Under the pieces are notes generated by a model. It was not told where the DNA came from. It was given only the letters and a program-made list of their open reading frames with translations, and did no database searches. Below, one piece after another: positions 56,879-64,000 of a stretch of 64,000 nt of DNA (position 1 is the first letter of the stretch; each line of letters begins with the position of its first letter). A program made the translations under genes and the position numbers. The stretch is taken from positions 186,001 to 250,000 of the forward strand of contig NZ_JABEKS010000002.1 of the NCBI RefSeq assembly GCF_012985205.1, written 5' to 3'. Origin of the DNA: Planctomonas sp. JC2975 (GTDB lineage Bacteria; Actinomycetota; Actinomycetes; Actinomycetales; Microbacteriaceae).

Positions 56879-57892
56879 TCAGTACTCGCTGCGGCCGCGG
56901 CGCCAGTAGCCCATGAACGAGACGGCCTGGCGGTCGAATCCGACGTCGCGCACGAGGTGGCGGCGGATGCGCTTGATCGCAGCGGCCTCGCCGGCCAGCC
57001 ACACATACGTTGAGGCGTGCCTGTCGTCGCCGGTGATGCGACCGCCGGTGAGAGGATCCGTGCCCGGCACCTCCCACAGTGTCTCCGCCTCGATGTCGAC
57101 GTCTTCGGGCTCGACGCCCGCGGGCATCGCGGGTACTGAGGACGAGACATCCGCCGTGTCAGGCGACGGTTCCGTCGGGCGGGGGAACGCGGCGCAGACG
57201 GCATCCGCCAGCGACTCGCCCGGATCGCCATAGCGTGCGACGAACCGCACGTCGACGGATGTCGGAGCGTCGAGCGCCTCCAGGTCGGCACGGTGCGGGA
57301 GTTCCGCGAAGACGGTGGTTGCAGCATCCGTCGGCAGCGACTTCAGGATGCTCGCCATCGCCGGCAGCGCCGTCTCGTCGCCCGCGATCACGAATCGTCG
57401 CGTGGTGGTCGGCGGTATCCAGCCGATCGCGCCACGGTCGCCGTCGGCCCTCACGTTGGGGCCCAACAGGCGTAGGGGCATGCCGGCTTCGGCGCCGGCG
57501 GCCCATCCGGCGGCCGGACCGGCCGTCTCGGCATGCAGCGCGAAGTCGACGTCGAGTTCGACTCCTGCGAAGCCGACGCGGCGGTCCCGGATCGTGTACG
57601 TGCGCATCGGCGGTCGCGTCTCGTCGGGGAGCGCTGACCACTGGGCGTACCAGGCGGGATCCTTCGCGCGCATGGACGGATATCCGCCCTGGGCATTGGG
57701 CAGCAGGAGCTTGATGCGCTGGTCGAGGCCGTCCCAGGCGAGGTCGTCGAGCCCGCGACCGCCGAACGTGATGCGCACGAAGGTGGGGGAGATGCGCTCA
57801 GTGGCGAGCACCGTCGCGTCGAACAAGCGGTACAACGGCTCGGCGGCGCCATCCAACGTGGCCTGGTCCGCCTGCGTGTCAACGAGCGACAT
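56879..57892 (-). CDS. Siderophore-interacting protein (FAD/NADPH ferric-siderophore reductase)
   Basis: The 337-residue protein has a flavin-binding barrel ending in MRTYTIRD (the R-x-Y-T FAD motif), then the SIP-type cofactor domain with FVIAGDETALPAMASIL and YVWLAGEAAAIKRIRRHL. It reduces imported ferric siderophores to release iron in the cytoplasm. A Pro/Ser/Thr/acidic insert lies near 235-280. ATG 57892 follows AGGAGG and overlaps the ATPase end by 14 bp, making it the last gene of the uptake operon. Confidence 0.93.
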   Translation of the reverse strand: MSLVDTQADQATLDGAAEPLYRLFDATVLATERISPTFVRITFGGRGLDDLAWDGLDQRIKLLLPNAQGGYPSMRAKDPAWYAQWSALPDETRPPMRTYTIRDRRVGFAGVELDVDFALHAETAGPAAGWAAGAEAGMPLRLLGPNVRADGDRGAIGWIPPTTTRRFVIAGDETALPAMASILKSLPTDAATTVFAELPHRADLEALDAPTSVDVRFVARYGDPGESLADAVCAAFPRPTEPSPDTADVSSSVPAMPAGVEPEDVDIEAETLWEVPGTDPLTGGRITGDDRHASTYVWLAGEAAAIKRIRRHLVRDVGFDRQAVSFMGYWRRGRSEY

Positions 57893-58748
57893 CGGCCGCC
57901 TCCTCTTCGAGGATTGCGCGCTCGGCGGCGAAGGAGGCGGAGGATCCCGTGCGGTGCCGTCCGATCGGAATGACGAGCGGTGTGCCGGACACCGGGTCGT
58001 CGACGATGGCGGCATCGAGGCCGAAGACGTCGCGCACGAGGTCGCCGGTCACGATCTCGCGCGGCGTGCCATCGGCCACGACAGAGCCGTCCTTCATGGC
58101 GATGAGGTGGTCGGCGTAACGCGTGGCCAGGTTGAGCTCGTGCATCACGACCACGACCGCCGTTCCGCGGTGGCTGAGGTCGACGAGCAGGTCGAGCACG
58201 TCGATCTGGTGGGCGACATCGAGGTAGGTGGTCGGCTCGTCGAGGAGCAGGATGTCCGGCTCCTGCGCGAGCGCCATCGCGATCCACACGCGCTGCCGCT
58301 GTCCGCCGGAGAGTTCTTCGACCCGGCGGTTCGTCAGTTCGAGGATGCCGGTGGACGTCAGCGCCTCGGCGACGGCCTCGTCGTCTCGAGCGCTCCACGG
58401 GCGCGACCAGGACTGATGCGGATACCGTCCGCGTCCCACGAGCTCTGCCACCGTGACGCCTTCCGGTGCGACGGGGCTCTGCGGCAGCAGACCGACGACG
58501 CGGGCGACGGCCTTGGTCGGCGTGCGGCGGATATCCGATCCGTCCAGCAGGACGGCACCCTTGGCCGGCGTCAACAGGCGAGCCAACGCCCTGAGGAGGG
58601 TCGACTTGCCGCATCCGTTCGCCCCGACGATCATCGTGACGCCCTGCTGCGGCAGCTGGAGAGCGAGATCGTCGACGACGACGCGATCGTCGTACGCGAG
58701 CGTGACATGGTCGGCGGCGAGCGTGTGGGTCGTGCGCTGCTGGCTCAC
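57879..58748 (-). CDS. Ferric-siderophore ABC transporter, ATP-binding subunit (FecE/FepC-like)
   Basis: The 289-residue ATPase has Walker A GANGCGKST near 41-49, LLPQS (Q-loop), the signature LSGGQRQRV and Walker B ILLLDEP. VMHELNLA holds the switch His. VTVAELVGRGRYPHQS is a FepC-type segment. GTG 58748 overlaps the permease stop as GTGA. It powers uptake with the two permeases upstream. Confidence 0.94.
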   Translation of the reverse strand: MSQQRTTHTLAADHVTLAYDDRVVVDDLALQLPQQGVTMIVGANGCGKSTLLRALARLLTPAKGAVLLDGSDIRRTPTKAVARVVGLLPQSPVAPEGVTVAELVGRGRYPHQSWSRPWSARDDEAVAEALTSTGILELTNRRVEELSGGQRQRVWIAMALAQEPDILLLDEPTTYLDVAHQIDVLDLLVDLSHRGTAVVVVMHELNLATRYADHLIAMKDGSVVADGTPREIVTGDLVRDVFGLDAAIVDDPVSGTPLVIPIGRHRTGSSASFAAERAILEEEAADVAR

Positions 58749-59851
58749 GAGACTCCTCCGGTTGCGGCGCTCCGGCGGCCGCCGCGGGCGAGCAGCCAGA
58801 GCAGGTAGGGGGCGCCGATCGCGCCGGTGACGACGCCGACGGGAAGCGTGACGCCCGGGATGAGGTGCTGGCCGATGAAGTCGCCGGCGAGAAGGATGGC
58901 GGCGCCCATCAGCGCGGAGGCAGGAACGAGCAGGCGGCTGGAGCGCAGCATGCGGGTCGCGATGGGTCCGGCCAGGAAGGCGACGAACGCAACGGGTCCG
59001 GTGAGCGACGTGCCGACGGCGATGAGCGCGACGGCCAGCAGGACGAGCGCCACGCGGTCCCTCTGCACCCGTGCACCGAGCGCTGTCGCCGTGTCGTCGC
59101 CGAGGCGCAGCGTGTCCACGGTGCGGCCGGAGAACAGTGCGAACGGTAGGAGCACGATCAGCGCGATGGCCACGGCGGGCAGCTGGTCCCAGAGGCTTCG
59201 GCTGAGGGATCCGGTGAGCCATACGAGCGCCTGCTGCGCGTCGGCGATGTCCGAGCGCGTGATGACGTAGCCGATCACGGCCTGGGCTGCCGTGCCGATG
59301 GCGATGCCGATGAGTACGAAGCGGTATCCGGTGGTGGAGCGGCCGGCGGAGAGAACGAAAATCAGGAGCGCTGTGACGAGGGCGCCACCGAGCGCAGCGA
59401 CCGAGACGACGAGTCCCGAAGCGCCGAAGACCGCGATCGCGACGACCGCTGCCAGACCTGCGCCCGAGGAGATGCCGATGACGTCGGGGCTCGCGAGGGT
59501 GTTGCGCAGGACGGACTGGAACAGGCATCCGGCCGCGCCGAAGGCGAGCCCGACGAGCAGTCCTCCGAGCGCTCTGGGCAGGCGGAGCTCGCCGACCGTG
59601 AAGCTCGCTCCCGGCACCGTCTGGCCGGAGAGCACCCGCAGCACGTCGCCGATCGGGGTGATGGTCGCGCCGATGCAGAGGGTCAGGACGACGAGTACGA
59701 GCACGACGAGCGCCAGCGCCGTCACGACGAGTGCGTCGTGGCGTGCGGTGACCCTCCTGGCCGAGCGGATGCCCGCCACGGCTCGCCGAAGACCGCTGCC
59801 CTCGAGCGCGGATGCCGCACCACCCGCCCGGTTCGCCTGCGTCACGCTCAC
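58745..59851 (-). CDS. Iron-siderophore ABC permease (FecCD family), second subunit
   Basis: The 368-residue protein has about nine or ten helices after a polar N-terminus. LPRALGGLLVGLAFGAAGCLFQSVLRNTLASPDVIGISSGAG is the FecCD hallmark (region near 95-140), and AFLAGPIATRM lies in the ATPase-coupling loop. GTG 59851 overlaps the previous stop (GTGA). It forms a heterodimer with the first permease. Confidence 0.94.
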   Translation of the reverse strand: MSVTQANRAGGAASALEGSGLRRAVAGIRSARRVTARHDALVVTALALVVLVLVVLTLCIGATITPIGDVLRVLSGQTVPGASFTVGELRLPRALGGLLVGLAFGAAGCLFQSVLRNTLASPDVIGISSGAGLAAVVAIAVFGASGLVVSVAALGGALVTALLIFVLSAGRSTTGYRFVLIGIAIGTAAQAVIGYVITRSDIADAQQALVWLTGSLSRSLWDQLPAVAIALIVLLPFALFSGRTVDTLRLGDDTATALGARVQRDRVALVLLAVALIAVGTSLTGPVAFVAFLAGPIATRMLRSSRLLVPASALMGAAILLAGDFIGQHLIPGVTLPVGVVTGAIGAPYLLWLLARGGRRSAATGGVS

Positions 59852-60921
59852 AGCGCCACCGCCTTCGTACGACGCACGAGTGCGATGAGAACGGGGGCGC
59901 CGATGATCGCGACGACGACGCCGACCTCGATCGTGGACGGACGTGCGACGAGCCGGCCGATCACGTCGGCGACAAGCAGCAGCACACCGCCGAGGAATGC
60001 GGCGGCAGGCAGGATCCATCGATAGTCGGCGCCGAACACCAGACGCGCAGCGTGTGGAACGGCAAGGCCCACGAACGCGATGGGACCTGCCATGGCCGTG
60101 GCCGCACCGCACAGCAGCACGACGGCAACCGCGGTGAGCACCCGGGAGAGCCCGACTCGGTGGCCGAGCCCGCGTGCAAGGTCGTCGCCGAGGGCCAAGG
60201 CGTTCAGAGCGGATCCCTGGAAGAGGGCGAGCACGAGTCCCACAACGATGAAGGGCGCGAGCAGGAGGATGGTCGACCAGGCGGGGGCGGAGATGGATCC
60301 GATCTGCCAGAAGCGGTACGAATCCAGCGATGCGACGTTCGTGAGCAGCACACCCGTGGTGATCGACGCGGCCGCGGCCGTCACAGCGGCACCGGCGAGG
60401 GTGAGGGTGAAGGGCGTCGCTCCGCGACGTCCGGCGGACGCCACGGCGTAGACCACGATCGCGGCGACCGCGGCGCCCGCAAACGCGAACCACACCGTGC
60501 CGATGGCGCTGGACACCCCGAGGAACGTCATGGCGATCACGACGAAGAGCGCAGCGCCGGAGTTGATGCCCAGCAGCCCCGGATCCGCCAGCGGATTGCG
60601 GGTGACACCCTGCATCAGCGCGCCGCCGACTCCGAGCGCCGCGCCGATCAAGATCCCGGCCACTGTCGTCGGCACCCTGCTGAGCGCCGCGGCCGCGTCG
60701 ATCCCCGGCACCCCCGGCGTCGTCAACGCATGCCAGACCTGGTCGATGGGCACGTCACGCACACCGAACACCAGTGAGGCGACGGATGCCGCCACCAGCG
60801 CGAGCGCGCACGCCACCATTCCCCAGGTGCGCGTCGTCCTGCTGCGGCGCCATCGCGGCGTCGCGGCGGCGGAACCCGCGTGCGCGAGCTCCGCAACGAC
60901 GGGAGTGAGGGTGGAGGTCAT
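59848..60921 (-). CDS. Iron-siderophore ABC permease (FecCD family), first subunit
   Basis: The 357-residue protein has the FecCD plan: LSRVPTTVAGILIGAALGVGGALMQGVTRNPLADPGLLGINSGAA, then GLAVPHAARLVFG in the coupling loop. It starts 25 nt after the binding-protein stop. Together with the second permease it forms the membrane channel for a ferric siderophore. Confidence 0.94.
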   Translation of the reverse strand: MTSTLTPVVAELAHAGSAAATPRWRRSRTTRTWGMVACALALVAASVASLVFGVRDVPIDQVWHALTTPGVPGIDAAAALSRVPTTVAGILIGAALGVGGALMQGVTRNPLADPGLLGINSGAALFVVIAMTFLGVSSAIGTVWFAFAGAAVAAIVVYAVASAGRRGATPFTLTLAGAAVTAAAASITTGVLLTNVASLDSYRFWQIGSISAPAWSTILLLAPFIVVGLVLALFQGSALNALALGDDLARGLGHRVGLSRVLTAVAVVLLCGAATAMAGPIAFVGLAVPHAARLVFGADYRWILPAAAFLGGVLLLVADVIGRLVARPSTIEVGVVVAIIGAPVLIALVRRTKAVAL

Positions 60922-60946
60922 ACTTCTTCGCCGACGATTCTTCGGC

Positions 60947-62008
60947 TCAGCCGACCTTGTCGGCGGCCTTGGCGAGCTGCGGCACGTAGGTCGGCAGCAC
61001 CCACGGGATCGAGAGCACGGACGGCGCTGACGACGCCATGATCTCGGTGGTGTCGTCGAGCACGACGACGGATCCGCGCTTCACGGCCGGGATCTGGCTG
61101 AGCAGCGGATCCTTCTTGATGAGGTCGTACGAGCCAGCATCGTCGACGTAGAGCACGGCGATGTCGGCGTCGAGGGTGTCGGCCTTCTCACTGCTGATGG
61201 TGCCGAAGAACTGCGAACTGCCCGCCGCGAGCTTCTCGATCGACGGCGCGTTCTTCAGGCCGAGGTCGCCGAGGAACTTCACGCGTGCGTCGCTCGGCGT
61301 GTAGTACGTGATGGTCGACAGATCCTTCGGGTCGACCCAGATGTACATCACGGTCTTGCCCTTGATCTGCGGGTACTTCGCGATCTCCGTGCTGATCGTC
61401 TTCTCGGTGTCGGCGATGAGCTTCTGCGCCTGTGCCTTCTTGCCGAGCGCCTCGCCGTCCGTCAGGGTCGTGACGCGCCACGGAGTGCCCCAGGCCGCCT
61501 TCGGGTACGACACCGTCGGTGCGATCTTGCTCAGCGTGCTGTACTCCTGCTTGGTGAGTCCGGAGTAGGCGCCGAGGATGACATCGGGCGTGGAATCCGC
61601 GATCTTCTCGTACGGAATGCCATCGGTCTCGTCGTTCAGCTGCGGGGTCTTCGCGTCCGCCTTCTTCAGGGCGGCCGCCGTCCACGGCAGCACGCCGTCA
61701 CCGTTGTCGTCACCGTACGTGGCCTTCGACATCGAGACCGGGATGTCGCCCAGCGCGATCGCGGCGTCCTGGTTCGTCCAGCTGATGGTCGACACGCGCT
61801 TCGGCGCCGACTGGATCACCGTGGTGCCGAACGTGTTCTTCAGCGAGACCGGGAACGCGCCGCCGGCGGACTCCGCGTCGTTCGTGCTCGTCCCCGCCGT
61901 GCTGGAGCAGCCGGTCAGCGCCAGCGCCGTCGCGGCGAGCACGGCGACGGCGGCGAGACGGCCCCTGCGGAAGCGGGCGGGCGAAGCGGAATGGGCGCGG
62001 GTGATCAT
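60947..62008 (-). CDS. Iron-siderophore-binding lipoprotein (FecB/FepB-like)
   Basis: The 353-residue protein has a signal peptide with lipobox LTGC (C34). The periplasmic-binding fold of the Fe/B12 group follows: PKRVSTISWTNQDAAIALG, PDVILGAYSGLTKQEY, and IPWVLPTYV near the end. It captures a ferric siderophore outside the membrane. ATG 62008 follows GAAGGA. The DtxR/IdeR-type box 142 nt upstream should repress the whole five-gene operon when iron is sufficient. Confidence 0.94.
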   Translation of the reverse strand: MITRAHSASPARFRRGRLAAVAVLAATALALTGCSSTAGTSTNDAESAGGAFPVSLKNTFGTTVIQSAPKRVSTISWTNQDAAIALGDIPVSMSKATYGDDNGDGVLPWTAAALKKADAKTPQLNDETDGIPYEKIADSTPDVILGAYSGLTKQEYSTLSKIAPTVSYPKAAWGTPWRVTTLTDGEALGKKAQAQKLIADTEKTISTEIAKYPQIKGKTVMYIWVDPKDLSTITYYTPSDARVKFLGDLGLKNAPSIEKLAAGSSQFFGTISSEKADTLDADIAVLYVDDAGSYDLIKKDPLLSQIPAVKRGSVVVLDDTTEIMASSAPSVLSIPWVLPTYVPQLAKAADKVG

Positions 62009-62149
62009 GCTGTCCTTCGGGTCGGGCGGATCCGCGGCACTCCGCGCCGCTGAATCGGCTGGTCGCACCGCGACGTGGTCGGGCGACGGTGCCCGTGGCG
62101 TGCCGCTCTTGGCGGCGAAGTGGGGGGCCTCCCAGGCCGGTCGGGCCAG

Positions 62150-62166
62150 TAGGTAAGCCTTACCTA
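62150..62166 (-). promoter_or_regulatory. DtxR/IdeR-type iron box
   Basis: TAGGTAAG and CTTACCTA (8-bp arms) are symmetric about one base, and with the flanks read TTAGGTAAGGCTTACCTAC on the minus strand. This is very close to the 19-bp DtxR/IdeR consensus. A second, partial half (GGGTTAGGGTTACCTGA on the minus strand) lies just upstream. It precedes the siderophore uptake operon. Confidence 0.85.
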
Positions 62167-62227
62167 ACTCAGGTAACCCTAACCCAGACTCGGGCCCGGG
62201 TCCAGCCCGGACCGACCGCAGGGGTCG

Positions 62228-63094
62228 TCAGCGGCGCGGGAAGCCGGGCGGCAGCGCGGTGAGCGCGGGCTGCACCCTGGAGAGACGCTCGCGCTCACCC
62301 ATCAGTGCGGCGTACTCGCGGTCCCGCCGGAGCGCGGCGACCGCCACGAGGAACGACTCGGCATCCGTGTTCGGAAGAGGAGAGACGTACGGGGACGCCT
62401 CGCGCGCGAGGTCCGTGGAGACGCGGAGGCGGGCATCCGCTGTCAACGTGTTCGCGTGGCGCAGGAACTCCGCGATGCGACGTGCCAGGCGCGGCGGCAG
62501 GGCGGCTACGTCGGCGACGACGGCCCAGCCGGCCAAGTACGGCGGAAGCGCCGGGGGAGGCTCAGGTGGGGCGGGCATCCGCTGAATCTGGGAAGAGGTG
62601 CCGGCCAGCCAGTCGCCGACGCGCCTCGAACGCGCGCTCAGCAGACCGGTCACGGCGGCGATGCCGCCGAAGGTGAGGTAGATCTCGACGACGCCCGCCA
62701 GGGATCGCACGAAGGCGTGCCGCAACAGTTCGACGCCGCCGTCGTCGCGGACGATGCGAGCCCCGATCGCGAGCTTGCCAAGGCTGCGGCCGTGGCTGAG
62801 GGTCTCGACCGCCGTGGGCACCACGAGGAACATCACGGCGAGGATCGCTACCTGAATGGCGGCGGTCGCTGCCGGATCGAACACCTTGGACGCAGCGCTC
62901 AACGCCCAGAACAGCAGGATGACCACGGTGTACGTCGCGACCACGTCGATGAGGAGTCCCGCGGCGCGCAGCACGAAGGTCGCCGGCCGTGCATCGAACG
63001 CCACGGCCTCGCCGATGACCTGGCGATCCGCGTCGCCGTACTCGTTCAGGGAGGTGTCGACGAAGCGAGGATTGCCCGCAGCCCCGCTCGTCAT
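62228..63094 (-). CDS. RDD-family membrane protein
   Basis: The 288-residue protein has the RDD core: an ARPATFVLRAAGLLIDVVA helix, a second helix near 60-85, and the SLGKLAIGARIVRDDGG motif between helices. A long soluble C-terminal region (from about 165) is rich in Arg and Pro. Function is unknown. It is divergent from a SpoIIM-like gene, a common pairing in actinobacteria, usually next to MoxR/DUF58 genes. ATG 63094 was preferred to 63103. Confidence 0.86.
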   Translation of the reverse strand: MTSGAAGNPRFVDTSLNEYGDADRQVIGEAVAFDARPATFVLRAAGLLIDVVATYTVVILLFWALSAASKVFDPAATAAIQVAILAVMFLVVPTAVETLSHGRSLGKLAIGARIVRDDGGVELLRHAFVRSLAGVVEIYLTFGGIAAVTGLLSARSRRVGDWLAGTSSQIQRMPAPPEPPPALPPYLAGWAVVADVAALPPRLARRIAEFLRHANTLTADARLRVSTDLAREASPYVSPLPNTDAESFLVAVAALRRDREYAALMGERERLSRVQPALTALPPGFPRR

Positions 63095-63113
63095 GGCTAC
63101 CATCTAAGCAGTC

Positions 63114-64000
63114 ATGGATGCCGACGCGTACGCCGCCGCCCACAGCGCCGAGTGGGACCGACTCGACGTGCTCGCGAAGCAGCGCAAGCTCGACGGACCG
63201 GACTCCGACGACCTCATCGCCGGCTACCAGTCGACGGCGACGCAGCTCTCGACGCTCGGCTCGACGGACGGCGACAGCGCATACACGGATCGGGTTGCGA
63301 CAGTGCTTGCCGACGCGCGGCTGCGGTTCACCGGGGGAACCGGAAGCGCGGCCGGAGCCGTCGCACGGTTCTTCGCGATCGCCCTGCCCGCGGCCCTGTA
63401 CCGGGTGCGATGGGTCACCCTTGGGGTCGCCGCGGGCACGGTGATCGTGGCGTTCCTCACCGCATGGTGGCTCGTGGCGGATCCGAAGGCGCTCGCCGCC
63501 GTCGGCAGCAACGTCGACCTCAAGCAGTACCTGAACCACGACTTCATCGACTACTACTCGCGCAACCCAGCGGCATCCTTCGCCGGCCAGGTGTGGACGA
63601 ACAACGCGTGGCTGGCAGCTCAGAGCGTGGCGACCGGGATCCTCGGTGTCTACGTGCCGTACATCCTGCTGCAGAACGCGATCAACCTCGGCCTGGCGGC
63701 CGGCATCTTCACGCACTTCGGGCGCACGGACGTGATGTTCTCGTACATCCTCCCGCACGGCCTGCTCGAGCTCACCTCGCTCTTCGTCGCCGCAGCAGCC
63801 GGTCTTCGCATCTTCTGGGCGTGGGTGGCTCCTGGGCCGCGCACCAGAGGTCAGGCGCTCGCGCAGGAGGGCCGCGCCCTGTTCGCGGTCGCCGTCGGCA
63901 GCGCGATCAGCCTGTTCTGCTCCGGTCTGATCGAGGGCTTCGTCACGCCGTCCGGTCTCCCGGTCTGGGCCAAGATCACGATCGGCGCGGTAGCGCTGGG
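63114..64000 (+). CDS. Stage II sporulation protein M (SpoIIM/DUF95) family, 3' end off the right edge
   Basis: 295 complete codons are visible before the window edge, with no stop. Residues 1-85 are soluble and helical. The first membrane helix is near 98-122, and then ASFAGQVWTNNAWLAAQSVATG, ILPHGLLELTSLFVAAAAGLRIF are the SpoIIM-type conserved segments. Members in non-sporing actinobacteria are of unknown function. It is divergent from RDD, with 19 bp between starts. Confidence 0.87.
   Translation, partial: MDADAYAAAHSAEWDRLDVLAKQRKLDGPDSDDLIAGYQSTATQLSTLGSTDGDSAYTDRVATVLADARLRFTGGTGSAAGAVARFFAIALPAALYRVRWVTLGVAAGTVIVAFLTAWWLVADPKALAAVGSNVDLKQYLNHDFIDYYSRNPAASFAGQVWTNNAWLAAQSVATGILGVYVPYILLQNAINLGLAAGIFTHFGRTDVMFSYILPHGLLELTSLFVAAAAGLRIFWAWVAPGPRTRGQALAQEGRALFAVAVGSAISLFCSGLIEGFVTPSGLPVWAKITIGAVAL

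Overview
The window is high-GC DNA with strongly GC-rich third codon positions. It carries actinobacterial marker genes: a WhiB protein, a DUF3499 protein, an LCP-type wall ligase and a whiB / GT2 / DUF5719 / zincin-like / DUF3499 / ahcY neighbourhood. Gene content and many apparently leaderless starts suggest a chromosome of a Microbacteriaceae-like actinobacterium (family assignment is inference). No rRNA, tRNA, CRISPR, phage or insertion-sequence genes were seen. The main theme is the cell envelope: precursor synthesis, glycosyltransferases, export and ligation of one or more cell-wall polysaccharides.

Layout. 1-9.8 kb: a secreted GH25 lysozyme with FG-GAP repeats (cut by the left edge), birA, a DUF2142 membrane protein and a PH-domain protein. 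A small glycan patch follows (GT-like protein, Wzx-type flippase, a decayed gene, GtrA) before purK. 8.7-17.4 kb: purK-purE-LCP, an MFS exporter, an M20 peptidase, and a DedA / histidine kinase / response regulator operon. 17.7-19.9 kb: a membrane acyltransferase and a phosphomannomutase-like HAD enzyme. 20.0-24.5 kb: the dTDP-L-rhamnose genes, rfbB-rfbD-GT on the minus strand and rfbC-rfbA on the plus strand, facing away from a shared divergent promoter. 24.6-42.5 kb: a DUF6541 membrane protein, UDP-galactopyranose mutase, a Wzm/Wzt exporter, about eight glycosyltransferases (two with GlfT-like motifs), a DUF2304 protein, an acyltransferase and a likely dTDP-L-rhamnose 4-epimerase. 42.7-45.5 kb: two O-antigen-ligase-like membrane proteins. 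45.6-49.0 kb: an OsmC-like protein, manA, galE and a WhiB regulator. 49.5-56.7 kb: a very large GT2/membrane fusion, a DUF5719 protein, a zincin-like protein, DUF3499 and ahcY. 56.9-62.0 kb: a five-gene siderophore uptake operon behind a DtxR/IdeR-type box. 62.2-64.0 kb: RDD and SpoIIM-like membrane proteins, divergently arranged.

How it fits together. ManA, the PMM-like enzyme, GalE, Glf, RfbABCD and the 4-epimerase could supply mannose, galactopyranose/galactofuranose, rhamnose and 6-deoxytalose donors. The GT2/GT4 enzymes would assemble them, Wzm/Wzt or the Wzx-type flippase would export them, and the WaaL-like proteins and the LCP protein could attach them to carriers or peptidoglycan. 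The most notable non-gene signals are a TANNNT box 6-7 nt before at least eleven start codons (leaderless transcripts), and a structured repeat family lying over the ends of convergent genes.
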